35,622 nucleotides of DNA from Rickettsiales bacterium (GCA_014132315.1 BLZN01000104.1:1-35622); one strand, 5' to 3'; counted from the first letter of the stretch, positions 18,056 through 26,646 are shown. The notes: a model not told the origin generated them from the sequence alone. Numbers and translations: made by a program.

Positions 18056-18580
18056 ATGATTCCAAAAGAATTTTTGATAAGATATGAAAAGGAATTGCAA
18101 AGTATATCACGTGGCTGTACCTTAATTCATGAACGTAGCTGTCAAAAAAACCCACAATTATTATCAGATTATAAAGATATGCTTAAAGCAGCATCTAAAT
18201 TCATAGCAACAGATATATTTACTGAAGACCCAGAGGTTAGTGGAAACACCAAAACTATTATTGACTCAGGAAGTGGCATTGCGGCTGGTGCCTATCTACC
18301 AATTATAAGAGCATTAGAACACATACAGCAAAATAAGATTCCAGCTTCAGATAAAAATTTCAAGGAGTTTAACGAGCCAGTAAATACATTCCTACCTATA
18401 GTTCATCAACATATAGAATCAGGTCATAAAGATGACCAGAAGGCATTAGATCTCATGGAGTATTGTGAGGAGTTGATAACAGAACTTCGTGAGATCCCAC
18501 TTACTAAAGATTTAGACCAGATGAATGCCGGTAAGGCAGCTCCTGATAAGAGAGAAAATATTGTAGCAGACCTCCAATAG
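18056..18580 (+). CDS. Hypothetical soluble helical protein
   Basis: A 174-residue protein that I do not recognise. It is rich in Lys, Glu, Asp and Ile and looks largely alpha-helical, with no signal peptide and no membrane segment. A short Gly/Ala stretch (SGSGIAAGAYLP) sits in the middle, and a charged tail follows. The ATG at 18056 has no Shine-Dalgarno sequence, but the frame has coding-like composition and no competing frame. It lies 86 bp downstream of tRNA-Tyr, where the other two tRNA genes in the window also have unrecognised genes. It converges with the ABC permease gene across a 19-bp gap. Confidence 0.6.
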   Translation: MIPKEFLIRYEKELQSISRGCTLIHERSCQKNPQLLSDYKDMLKAASKFIATDIFTEDPEVSGNTKTIIDSGSGIAAGAYLPIIRALEHIQQNKIPASDKNFKEFNEPVNTFLPIVHQHIESGHKDDQKALDLMEYCEELITELREIPLTKDLDQMNAGKAAPDKRENIVADLQ

Positions 18581-18599
18581 TTAAATTAATACCGAACTA

Positions 18600-19442
18600 T
18601 TAAAAACTCCCACGGATTGCAATAATGCTAAGCACTATGGCGCCTGTGAGGAATTTCAGGTCAGAGGGAGGCAGACCCAGAGCAAGCGCCCCTCCCTGGA
18701 TCTGCTGATAGATCAGCGCGCCCAGCAGCGGCGCGAGTATCTGTCTCTTTAACGAGCCATTGCCAATAATACTCTCGCCGATCATCAGCGCCGCCAAAGC
18801 ATGAATAACGATCCCAATTCCCATGCCAATGTCCACGTAGCTCTGCAGCTGCACCATCAGACCCCCGGCAAGGCCGGTCATGCCATTGCCTAAAAACAAA
18901 CCAAACAAAGTATATCTGGCAATCGAGATGCCCTGCCTCCTGCAGAAAGAAGGATTCATCCCAACCGCACGGAAACACAAACCTTTTTCTGTTATTAAAA
19001 ATAAAAATAAGGGCACCACAAGGACCAGTATTATTAGAATAACAGCAGATATCTTAGGAAAATCTCCATCCAAGGCGGCAAATAATGTATGATATTCAAA
19101 TAATGCAACGTTAGGTCCGTTCATCAATCTTAAGTTAACGCTATATATCATGGTGCTGAGTATGATTCCTGCAAGCAGCGTGTTTATCCGAAAGCGCAAA
19201 TGAACTAGCGCAGTGCACACGCCCAGGAGCCCCGCAGCAACAGAAGCCAGGCCCGTCGCCAAAACAGATGGCACACCAGAGATAAGCAAACTAGCACAGG
19301 CAGCAGCACCAAGCGGATAAGATCCTTCTGCGGTCAGATCAGGGAAATTCACCAGCCTGAACGGTATCATAACCCCCAAAGCCACAACAGCAAGGATGAG
19401 TCCCTGCAATATTCCAGTTTCTATAAGCTCAAGCAGGATCAT
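18600..19442 (-). CDS. ABC transporter permease (TrpY-like)
   Basis: A 280-residue permease with about eight hydrophobic segments. The start is the ATG at 19442, with a strong GGAAGGAG three bases upstream; the frame extends further to 19499 without one. Typical features of the permease partnered with ABC_sub_bind-type binding proteins are FRLVNFPDLTAEGSYPLGAA near the N-terminus, LRFRINTLLAGIILSTMIY, and GNGMTGLAGGLMVQLQ with IGMGIGIVIHALAALMIGE. Related systems in other bacteria import tryptophan or tyrosine, but the substrate here is not deducible. The start overlaps the 3' end of the ATPase gene by 14 bp, so translation is coupled. Confidence 0.86.
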   Translation of the reverse strand: MILLELIETGILQGLILAVVALGVMIPFRLVNFPDLTAEGSYPLGAAACASLLISGVPSVLATGLASVAAGLLGVCTALVHLRFRINTLLAGIILSTMIYSVNLRLMNGPNVALFEYHTLFAALDGDFPKISAVILIILVLVVPLFLFLITEKGLCFRAVGMNPSFCRRQGISIARYTLFGLFLGNGMTGLAGGLMVQLQSYVDIGMGIGIVIHALAALMIGESIIGNGSLKRQILAPLLGALIYQQIQGGALALGLPPSDLKFLTGAIVLSIIAIRGSF

Positions 19443-20250
19443 TTTGCTCCTTCCGAGATTCCTGTGCCTCTCCAGGTGGGTGCGAGGCATGAGAGGCATA
19501 GGTCAGAGTCATATCCTCATAATGATGAAACAGCTCAAGCAGCTCCGTTGCCTTTAAGCGATATTTCTCCTCGCCCTTGGCGTCTAAGACTATCTGTCCC
19601 CGGTGAAGCATGATCAGGCGATTTCCATAGCTTATTGCATCTTCAAGATTATGAGTGATCATCAGCGCAGTGACACCATGCGCTGATATTTTGCTTGCCG
19701 TATATTCCATCAGCGAAATCTGCATTTTCGGATCAAGCGCGCTGGTGTGCTCATCAAGCAAAAGTAGCTGAGGATCGGAAGACAGCGCCATAAGCGTGGC
19801 GATTATCTGCCTCTGCCCTCCTGAGAGCTCCCTCAGAGGAGAGTGTAGATAGCGTTCCAGGCCGATACCTAAATCTTTAACCAATTCATTTATATACTTT
19901 GCATGAGCGCTATAGAAACGCAGCCTACTTTTCCGGATTCTCAGCCGGCTGAGCACAATATTTTCCAGCAGAGTCATCTCTGAAATCGTTCCCCGCACCA
20001 CATCTTGTGTGACGCTGCTGATGAATTTTGCCCTATAATGAAGCGGTTTTTTTGTGACATCTTCTCCCGAAATTTGGATCTTCCCGGCATCTATCTGGCA
20101 TTGACCGGCAATGCTCTTAAGCAAAGTAGATTTGCCAGAACCGTTATTGCCGATCAGAATACAAAATTCGCCCTGTGAGAACTCTAGATTTATCTCCTTT
20201 AATGCGCAGCGGCCGTTGAATTCCTTGCAGAGCCCGGTGACACGAAGCAT
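19429..20250 (-). CDS. ABC transporter ATP-binding protein (TrpZ-like)
   Basis: A 273-residue ATPase. The start is the ATG at 20250, with GGAG seven bases upstream; an upstream extension to 20274 would overlap the binding-protein gene. Walker A is GNNGSGKST, the signature LSGGQRQIIATLMAL, Walker B LLLDEHTSALDP, and the switch His is in MITHNLEDA. The glutamate-histidine DEHTSALD in place of DEPTSALD is characteristic of this transporter subgroup. It is the middle gene of a three-gene operon (binding protein, ATPase, permease), separated from the first by 4 bp and overlapping the last. Confidence 0.9.
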   Translation of the reverse strand: MLRVTGLCKEFNGRCALKEINLEFSQGEFCILIGNNGSGKSTLLKSIAGQCQIDAGKIQISGEDVTKKPLHYRAKFISSVTQDVVRGTISEMTLLENIVLSRLRIRKSRLRFYSAHAKYINELVKDLGIGLERYLHSPLRELSGGQRQIIATLMALSSDPQLLLLDEHTSALDPKMQISLMEYTASKISAHGVTALMITHNLEDAISYGNRLIMLHRGQIVLDAKGEEKYRLKATELLELFHHYEDMTLTYASHASHPPGEAQESRKEQNDPA

Positions 20251-20254
20251 GCTC

Positions 20255-21241
20255 TTACTCCACAAAAACAACATCTCTGATATCCCCTGGGGGTGTAAAT
20301 CCTATCGCTTGGCTCCGTTTTTTGCTGACAAAAGCCTCATGATCTTCCGCCGTAGGATATATAGGTGTTATATCTCCTGGTGCAGCGCCATTTAATATCT
20401 GCGCTACTGCCGCCCCGGTTTTTCTCCCTATTTTATAATAAGACACTCCGAAACTAGCAAAAACCCTATGTGCCATAACTTCCTCTGAATTAACATTAAA
20501 CACAGGTATTTTCATTGCCTCGGCTGCAGAAACAATTGCAGGCAAGGAAGGCTGAATTGGGCCGCTGGCACCAACATATATGAAATCTGCCTTGTTTTTA
20601 AACGTCCGCATACGCAGTGGCACATCTCGTGCTTGCTCAACAGGAACTGCTAGGACTTCCATATCAAACTCCGCAGCAACAGCCTGCATCATCTTCAGCA
20701 GCGCCATATCGTTGGCCTCACCAACTGCATAAAGCATCCCGGCTTTTTTGGCATCAGGGAGCAGCAACCTAACAAAATTGAGCAACGCTTCCAGATCTTG
20801 CATCTCAGATACGCCAGTCATATTTTTCGCAGGCTCATTCGGAGCAGCAACCAGCCCAGCGTGAACGGGGTCAGTAACAACGCTAAAGACCAGAGGGATA
20901 TTTTTGATCATATTTTTTGCGGCCTGTGCGACCGGCGTGGTCATCGCGACCAAAACCTTGGGATCGCCCGCCTTGAGCTTAGCAAGCATTTGGTTGATAA
21001 GAAATGATTCGAAATTGACATCCATTATTTCAAAATGTATCTGCTTATTTTCCTCAAATCCCTGGTGTGCAAGCTCGTCTTTAATGCCTTTTATACACGA
21101 TTGCAAGGAAGAATGCGGTCCATAATTCGCTATCGCAACAGTCGGAAGCCCGGAATTATGACTTTGAAAGACAGCAAAAAAGCCAACAAGTAATGCTAGT
21201 AATGCAATACAGATGAATGATATTTTTCTAAGCTTAAGCAC
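20255..21241 (-). CDS. ABC transporter substrate-binding protein (ABC_sub_bind / TrpX-like)
   Basis: A 328-residue periplasmic binding protein. The N-terminus is an uncleaved or cleaved signal segment (MLKLRKISFICIALLALLVG). The domain pattern TVAIANYGPHSSLQSCIKGIKDELA, PVAQAAKNMIKNIPLVFSVVTDP and MQDLEALLNFVRLLLPDAKKAGMLY is typical of the ABC_sub_bind family. The start is GTG at 21241. It is the first gene of the operon. Relatives bind aromatic amino acids, which would suit an obligate intracellular bacterium, but this is family knowledge and not read from the sequence. By eye the operon is richer in G and C than its surroundings. Confidence 0.87.
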   Translation of the reverse strand: MLKLRKISFICIALLALLVGFFAVFQSHNSGLPTVAIANYGPHSSLQSCIKGIKDELAHQGFEENKQIHFEIMDVNFESFLINQMLAKLKAGDPKVLVAMTTPVAQAAKNMIKNIPLVFSVVTDPVHAGLVAAPNEPAKNMTGVSEMQDLEALLNFVRLLLPDAKKAGMLYAVGEANDMALLKMMQAVAAEFDMEVLAVPVEQARDVPLRMRTFKNKADFIYVGASGPIQPSLPAIVSAAEAMKIPVFNVNSEEVMAHRVFASFGVSYYKIGRKTGAAVAQILNGAAPGDITPIYPTAEDHEAFVSKKRSQAIGFTPPGDIRDVVFVE

Positions 21242-21367
21242 CGTGCGACCCTAATAAAGTTAAAAATAATAAAATAAAGATGGCAAATAAATCGTGTATA
21301 CCAACTTAGCCACTCATTTATTGAATTCTTAACTTTTAAAAAAACGTCGCAAATCATTTCCAAGTAA

Positions 21368-21700
21368 AGTTTGGAGTTAGTATTTGTATATCTAGATTAT
21401 ATAGATGATCCAGATAAATATCAACAAAAATCTGCGAATCGACATTATCTCCCGCGGGCCCCAGAGGAAAAAAGCAGCGGCATTGTTGCGTCATTTAGTA
21501 TCTTGGGCAAGTTATCTGCTGGCAATTCTTATGTATAAATCCTACAAAATGTTCTGAGGTTGACGAAAAATCCGGACCTAAAAGAATACAAAGACCTATT
21601 TTGGAAAAATCTTATCGCTTGCCAATCTTATCTCACCATTGGAATAAAAATTTTTTTAAGAAAAAATCTAATCTCAGAAAATCAACGCTCTTTTATTTGA
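21368..21700 (+). pseudogene. Possible decayed gene fragment
   Basis: Within the 490-bp gap between the ABC operon and the holin, one frame runs for about 110 codons with a single in-frame stop (TAA 21536-21538), ending at TGA 21698-21700. The readable parts (YIDDPDKYQQKSANRHY before the stop; NPDLKEYKDLFWKNLIAC after it) have plausible protein composition. No start codon with a ribosome binding site is present, and I do not recognise the product. In AT-rich DNA such a frame can arise by chance, so this is only a candidate. The rest of 21242-21731 holds nothing else I can see apart from the presumed ABC operon promoter. Confidence 0.28.
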
Positions 21701-21731
21701 GCTAGATTTGTCGCCGGAACAATAGATAGAT

Positions 21732-22196
21732 TCATGCTCGACCGCTGCTACGTAATCTCGCCAAGGCCCTCTGGCCAAACCAAAAAGAGATCACAGCGGC
21801 AAAAAGTGCCTGGGTTTCAGGATCCCAGATGTGGATCAAACCGTCAGCAATACCTGCGCCTGCTGATAGCAGTTTAAACAGCACAGCAAGTTTGACAGCG
21901 GAAAAAAGCAGGAAAAAAGCATAGGTAATGATGGGTCTGACGCTGGAGCGCAGCGCCTCTGTCCAGCTGTGGCCGCTAGAGAGGCTAGCGTGCGCATAAA
22001 GTGCCTGGGTTTCTGCGATATCTGCGCGCAGGTTGATTTTTTCCAATTCCTGGCCATGGCCCTGCTTTTGCATCTCTATTCGCATGTTCAGCAACGCAAG
22101 CTCATGTTTGCGTGCAGAATGATCCTTCCAGATGCCAAACAGATCAGGCACGGCCGAGCTTGCAAAGCCAAGAAGGCTGCCGAGTAAAGTAAGCAT
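21732..22196 (-). CDS. GTA-type holin with three membrane segments
   Basis: A 154-residue protein matching the 3TM holin family associated with gene transfer agents. It has a hydrophobic N-terminus (MLTLLGSLLGFASSAVPDLF) and a charged amphipathic region (MRIEMQKQGHGQELEKINLR). Two hydrophobic segments (YAFFLLFSAVKLAVLFKLL and ETQALFAAVISFWFGQRAL) follow, with the conserved SFWFGQRA near the end. The start ATG at 22196 has GGAG six bases upstream. Holins of this kind permeabilise the inner membrane to release particles. No other phage or GTA gene is visible here, so it is an orphan, as GTA remnants often are in Rickettsiales. Confidence 0.78.
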   Translation of the reverse strand: MLTLLGSLLGFASSAVPDLFGIWKDHSARKHELALLNMRIEMQKQGHGQELEKINLRADIAETQALYAHASLSSGHSWTEALRSSVRPIITYAFFLLFSAVKLAVLFKLLSAGAGIADGLIHIWDPETQALFAAVISFWFGQRALARLRSSGRA

Positions 22197-22708
22197 AAAA
22201 TCTCCAATTATCAGTTATTGGTTTTTTGCGTGAGTTAACTGCCAATTTTTCCTGATTAGCCCGACTATCCTTGAAGATATGAAGCTCTTTCATCAAGATA
22301 AACAAATAGATAACAATCCCGCAGCCTGCCCGAGCTGCCGGCCTGCCGTTTAACAGTTATCACCCTGGTACCCAACCTCTGCATACCAAGCAGCACAGAT
22401 CAGGCACAAGATACATAAATAGTATTAGGTACGGTTTTGTTCCAGTCTGCATTAGCATGGTTACTGATCATGACAGTAACTCCTGATTGAATAATGGATT
22501 AGTGATCTAATCTCAATGACAATGAGCCTTCGCAGCAAATTTCTGTCTGCTTATTTTACCCTGGAAAAATTTGTCCTCGCCTTTGATATTATATCTCTCT
22601 TATGCCCATGCCAGAAGCAAAATGAGTTCTTTCTTCGTCATGCTCGTGGCGGGTGATTTAAGATATCGGCACTGTCTCTGGTCTGCAAAGCAAAGGATTA
22701 CTGCAGTT
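22197..22708. other. Intergenic region, possibly decayed
   Basis: About 510 bp between the holin gene and the next leftward gene. Apart from one very short frame (22400-22471) no supported gene is present. By eye the GC content is higher than in the typical spacers of this window, and several frames stay open for about 50 codons near 22210-22360 on the minus strand, which would suit a degraded gene. I cannot identify an ancestor. Confidence 0.35.
22400..22471 (-). CDS. Possible 23-residue small ORF
   Basis: ATG at 22471, preceded at seven bases by AGGAG, opens a 23-codon frame (MISNHANADWNKTVPNTIYV...) ended by TGA. The good ribosome binding site is the only positive sign. It may be the surviving start of a decayed phage-type gene upstream of the holin, or a chance frame. 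Confidence 0.2.
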   Translation of the reverse strand: MISNHANADWNKTVPNTIYVSCA

Positions 22709-23002
22709 TCACAGCTTGGATTTTAGCAGAGGCGTGCTCTCCTCTGTTTCCGCTGTCTCCTTCGATAACTCCTCTAATACTGCGTTGCTAATGGTTTCCT
22801 CAAGATAGATACATACCTGCTCAGGGACTTCTTTTGCTGACGCCTCGTAAGTTTTTATTAATACCTCTGCGAGTAATCGCCTGGGATCAACATCAAGCCT
22901 AAGAGCAGAGTTGGTAATGAATTTAAATAGCGCAGCTGACATATTTGCTAAAAAAGGATGCCTGGTAGTATCAGGGGCAGCACCATTCTTGCTATCATTC
23001 AT
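22709..23002 (-). CDS. Small hypothetical protein
   Basis: A 97-residue protein that I do not recognise. It is predicted helical and acidic towards the C-terminus (LSKETAETEESTPLL), with no signal peptide. The middle contains LRLDVDPRRLLAEV. The LDVDP core recurs in two other lineage-specific products here: FDVDPSAITEA in the broken gene at 23305-24481 and LDVDPAGHIAEA at the C-terminus of the coiled-coil protein at 27884. No strong Shine-Dalgarno sequence precedes the ATG at 23002. The gene lies about 220 bp beyond the end of the copy 2 locus on the same strand. Confidence 0.5.
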   Translation of the reverse strand: MNDSKNGAAPDTTRHPFLANMSAALFKFITNSALRLDVDPRRLLAEVLIKTYEASAKEVPEQVCIYLEETISNAVLEELSKETAETEESTPLLKSKL

Positions 23003-23304
23003 AGGGTTGTTTTTATGGATTAAGAATGCTTATGCTATTTATATAAAATATACAGCAGTATAACAAACTAATAAAATGAGGCATCTTAATATTCAATAAT
23101 AAAATCAGGAATTCTATTGTGTTACGAAATTATTTCTCTAGAAAGCCGATCAGCCGGGTTATAATAAGTCAGGATATCACTTTATAATCTTTATTAACTA
23201 TATCATTGGAAATATCACACAGACTTACAGAGCTTGCATGAAGGCAGCGAATAACAATAGCCACGACATGCAAGCTGTGTCTGATTCTTTTAATCTTCCT
23301 GAGC
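23003..23304. other. Spacer containing the tail of the copy 2 repeat
   Basis: About 300 bp without a gene. The part from about 23222 to 23307, read on the minus strand, still resembles the sequence after the copy 1 gene (about 12075-12165); both have an AAGCYCAGGAAGA stretch and a CAAGCTCTG motif. The duplicated unit therefore extended beyond the coding part. The remainder (23003-23220) shows nothing I can identify. Confidence 0.5.
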
Positions 23305-24481
23305 TTATCGGGATGATTGCTGTTTCTGATCCTTCAGAGAAGTATCAACAGACAGCTCATTCATTCCTTGCTCTAAAGAAGTTAACGGCTCATTCTCATG
23401 CAGCCTGGCACGATATGATTCAATGATCTCATCATTTAAGGATTGCCTCCAGGTAGAAACCTCACTGATGATCTCTTCCTTATCATTATCCCAATAAGTT
23501 TGAGCTTCCAGATATGGAAACAAGTCGGATTTCACTTTTTGCGACGGATGAAAAAAGCTGCGTTCATTAAGCTTAGCATATTCCTTTGCTTCGTAAGTTT
23601 TGTGCAGCACACTGTCACCATATTAACTCGTCAAACCTTTGAATTTCTCGAAACATTTTACGCCTCGCTCATCTGATAGCAGACGTTTAATATCATCTTT
23701 CTTCTTACAGGAGTCATATTCATCATCGCATTGCTGCAACACATCACTCATAAATTTTGATTTCGGCTCAGTAACGCCAACCAGATTATTGTCAAATGCA
23801 ATATCACCACGTTCTAGCGTTACATGTATCACCACACCAGGGGTCAGTTCATCTGATCTTGCTTCTGTAATCGCACTGGGATCAACGTCAAAATCTGCAA
23901 GGATTGACCCTTGATCAGTAGGTATTTCAGCATCATGCATCGCATTAGTATAATTAAGAAGTTCATTATGGTGATACAAAATCACACTCTTTTGGACGTC
24001 TATAGTATCGCCTCTACGACAATTTTTATAATGACTTTGATATATCTCATCATAATCTTCATGAATCTCCCCACAATCAAGACTCAAAGCCTCAGCTCTT
24101 TGCTTAACTAAATCCCAATATCTATTTGAATTCACCAAAGTACTGTCTTTAGAAAATAAGGGTCTCTCTCTCATCTGACAGCACTCTTAACTCCTGATAA
24201 TCCACCACATAAAGACCGATGCTAGAATCAGTAAGCTCCTGCATCTGCCGACACTGCGAAGCGCTCAATCCTTCACTATCAAAGACTAAAACAAAATCCC
24301 TCTCAGATTTTTGGGCATGCTCTTTCAGCCTGCTTCTATAGGGATGCTTTTCTGTGTCTGGTAAAGGACAAAGGTCTTCTTTAAAACCTGTTTTTTGTGC
24401 GGTTAATTCACCCGCATCAAAAGAGCGCCACAGCCTTATAATAGGAGCACGAGTGGATAATATTTTCGGTTCTCTTGGCAT
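23305..24481 (-). pseudogene. Unrecognised family, copy 2, broken by a frameshift and a stop
   Basis: Translation would begin at ATG 24481 (MPREPKILSTRAPIIRLW), preceded by AGGAG six bases upstream. The first frame stops at 24149 just after a (GA)5 run (24163-24172). One more GA unit would join SDERE to RPLFSKD and continue the reading frame. The second frame reaches an in-frame TAA at 23623-23625; the same frame then continues to 23305. Without these lesions the product would be about 392 residues. It aligns with copy 1 (11012-12032) along its length: KSERD, IGLYVVDYQEL, AEIPTDQGS, AITEARSDELTPGV, NNLVGVTEPKS and STWRQSLNDEIIESY. No membrane or signal segment is seen and the function is unknown. 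Two lesions of different kinds make true decay more likely than a single switch. Confidence 0.72.
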
Positions 24482-24610
24482 AAGTATCTCCTTGATAATT
24501 AATACATATCTCATTATATAAAATTATTTAACAACTTTTAGTTAACAAAGTTATGAATTAAACACTGGTATTATTAAGCAAGATATGCAAGCAAATAATC
24601 TCAGAGGTTT

Positions 24611-24670
24611 GGAATATGGCTTGTATAGAGCAACAATTAATAGAGAATATTCATTGCAAATAATGGTGAG
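24611..24670 (-). repeat. 60-bp inverted repeat, right copy (overlaps tRNA-Arg 3' end)
   Basis: The reverse complement matches 10831-10890 at 59 of 60 positions by eye. Here the repeat begins inside the acceptor arm of the intact tRNA-Arg (24664-24670 are acceptor, discriminator and CCA) and runs into the leader of the copy 2 gene. About 13.7 kb lies between the two copies. Confidence 0.9.
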
Positions 24671-24740
24671 ACCGATGAGATTCGAACTCATGACCTACAG
24701 ATTAGGAATCTGTCGCTCTATCCAGCTGAGCTACGGTCTC
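24664..24740 (-). tRNA. tRNA-Arg (CCT)
   Basis: A 77-nt tRNA on the minus strand with encoded CCA (complement of 24664-24666). Acceptor GAGACCG pairs perfectly with CGGTCTC, followed by discriminator A. The D-arm is TAGCTCAGCTGGATAGAGC, the anticodon stem-loop ACAGA-TTCCTAA-TCTGT gives CCT (reads AGG), and the T-arm is ATGAG TTCGAAT CTCAT. Its 3' end forms part of the 60-bp inverted repeat, and a decayed copy lies at 12227-12302. Confidence 0.97.
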
Positions 24741-24794
24741 CCATGGCAACTACATGAATAAAAATAGAAAAAATTATATCCGAGTCATCAAAAT

Positions 24795-26165
24795 TTAGCA
24801 AATCACTCTGTTCCTACCCTGCTCCTTAGCAGCATATAAATTCTTGTCAGCTTCCTCTAAAACTTGTTTTGCCTCACGATGCTTATCGGCAACACACGCA
24901 AGGCCAACGCTTATTGTCTTTTTTAAGGCATCGTCTTCTTTGGTGGATATCTTGAAATCAAAATTTGCAATCAGCTTCCTGATACGCTCCATCACAAGGC
25001 TAGCCTCCTTGATGTCAGTGCCAGGCATAATCAGCGCAAACTCCTCACCGCCATATCTGGCAATCAAATCAGTAGCGCGCGCATTCTGCGATATAAGCTG
25101 CGCTATTTGCTGCAGCACTTCATCACCCGCAATATGCCCTAAAGTGTCATTAACCTGCTTGAAATAATCAACATCTATAATCGCAATTGATAAATTCTTA
25201 GATTTTTCTCTTGCTTCAGTAAACATACCGTCCAAATGCATATCAAAATAACGACGGTTATAAATCTGGGTCAGATCATCGGTTACGGCCATCTCCAGAC
25301 CCTTATACAGATTGTTGCGCAATGCATCATGGTAGCGTTTTCTCCTGACCTGACAGCTCACTCTGGCTAGCAGCTCATTTTCATCAATCGGAGCAATAAT
25401 ATAGTCACTCACACCCATCTCCAGACCCTGAATTATTTTATCTTTGTGCTCCTCCTCAACTGAAATTAAAATCGGCACACCGCGCGTAGAGTCATTGCTG
25501 AGCAGCTGCGAACACAGACGCAGTCCATCAAAATCCAACAAATTCGTGCTCACTATGATCATGCCATATTTGCCTTCACTCGCCAAATCAATTGCCTTGC
25601 TAGGATCGTCACAAGTGTTTACGCCCGCAAAAACCTTCTCTAGCTTCTTTTTCATCTGGAAAGTCTGCGCCAGATCATCATCAACAATCAGGACTTTAGC
25701 CTCATGAATCTGGCTTGCATAGCTCATGACCTCACCCGCGAACAGGCCAAATTGCTCCCTGGTCTTGTCGCGCATCAGCAGCTCATCCGCAGCTGTCTTG
25801 AGTCTGGCTAAGGACTTAATCCGTGCAAACAGCGCAACATCATCGATCGGCTTGGTCAAAAAATCATCCGCACCCACGCTCAAGCCTCTCACCTTATGCG
25901 CCATGTCATTCAGCGCCGTCACCATAATTACTGGAATATGGGTAGTGCTTGGGTTTGCCTTAAGTTTCCTGCAAACCTCAAATCCATCCATCTTAGGCAT
26001 CATCACATCCAGCAGGATAATATCCGGGGGATTTTCTGCCACCAAACCCAGCGCATCAGGGCCGTTATCAGCCGTGAAAACATCATAATAAGCGGCAGTG
26101 AGCTTAGCAGATAATAATTTGATATTCTGTGGCAGGTCATCTACCACTAAAATGCGCGCAGCCAT
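24795..26165 (-). CDS. pleD: PleD-type diguanylate cyclase response regulator
   Basis: A 456-residue protein with two receiver domains and a GGDEF domain, the PleD arrangement. Receiver 1 (residues 1-120) has the acidic pair VVDD, phosphoacceptor Asp53 (LLDVMMPKMDG) and the signature Lys in TKPIDD. Receiver 2 (about 152-270) has Ser where the acceptor Asp should be (IIVSTNLLDFDG), consistent with its adaptor role in PleD. The GGDEF domain begins at about residue 290 with DDLTQIYNRRYFD. It carries the catalytic GGEEF at 372-376 and an intact inhibitory RxxD site (RATD, 363-366). It should make cyclic di-GMP when phosphorylated, subject to product inhibition. It follows divK by 109 bp on the same strand, as in Caulobacter. 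Confidence 0.95.
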   Translation of the reverse strand: MAARILVVDDLPQNIKLLSAKLTAAYYDVFTADNGPDALGLVAENPPDIILLDVMMPKMDGFEVCRKLKANPSTTHIPVIMVTALNDMAHKVRGLSVGADDFLTKPIDDVALFARIKSLARLKTAADELLMRDKTREQFGLFAGEVMSYASQIHEAKVLIVDDDLAQTFQMKKKLEKVFAGVNTCDDPSKAIDLASEGKYGMIIVSTNLLDFDGLRLCSQLLSNDSTRGVPILISVEEEHKDKIIQGLEMGVSDYIIAPIDENELLARVSCQVRRKRYHDALRNNLYKGLEMAVTDDLTQIYNRRYFDMHLDGMFTEAREKSKNLSIAIIDVDYFKQVNDTLGHIAGDEVLQQIAQLISQNARATDLIARYGGEEFALIMPGTDIKEASLVMERIRKLIANFDFKISTKEDDALKKTISVGLACVADKHREAKQVLEEADKNLYAAKEQGRNRVIC

Positions 26166-26274
26166 TCTAGTCCTATATATTCTTAAAACACAAAACTTCC
26201 AAAGTCTTACTCCTCAAAAACTGCCAGATTCCCATACCTTATAGACCAAAATCTCTCTGAACATATATTAATTC

Positions 26275-26646
26275 TCATGCAGTTAAATATCTCCTAACTT
26301 CCCTAATAAAAGTATCTATGGATATAGGCTTGGCTATATAGGAATTACATCCTGAATTTAGTATTTTTTTTCTGTCTTCTGGCATAGCAAAAGCCGTGAC
26401 CGCTATGATAGGTATATGTTTCATATGCTCGTCAGACTTTGCCTGCTTTATCAGATCTAGTCCAGAAATGCCATGCAGCTGTATGTCCATAATAATCAAA
26501 TCAGGCATTATGGATTGCATCATCTTAAAAGCCTCGAGACCATCTTTAGTACAGGAAACGTCAAAATCACAGGATTCTAAAATGTCCCTAAATAGCTTCA
26601 GATTCAGCTCATTATCCTCAACTATAAATATTTTATGGGCAGACAT
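26275..26646 (-). CDS. divK: Single-domain response regulator DivK
   Basis: A 123-residue receiver domain with no output domain. Phosphoacceptor Asp54 lies in IIMDIQLHGISGLD, the acidic pocket is Glu10-Asp11, the switch Thr is at 84 (AVTAFAMPEDR) and the conserved Lys at 106 (IAKPIS). The AVTAFAMPEDRKK and GCNSYIAKPI stretches are characteristic of DivK, the cell-cycle regulator that acts with PleC and DivJ kinases in alphaproteobacteria. It lies immediately upstream of pleD, so both probably come from one promoter in the 186-bp spacer before the EamA gene. Confidence 0.92.
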   Translation of the reverse strand: MSAHKIFIVEDNELNLKLFRDILESCDFDVSCTKDGLEAFKMMQSIMPDLIIMDIQLHGISGLDLIKQAKSDEHMKHIPIIAVTAFAMPEDRKKILNSGCNSYIAKPISIDTFIREVRRYLTA

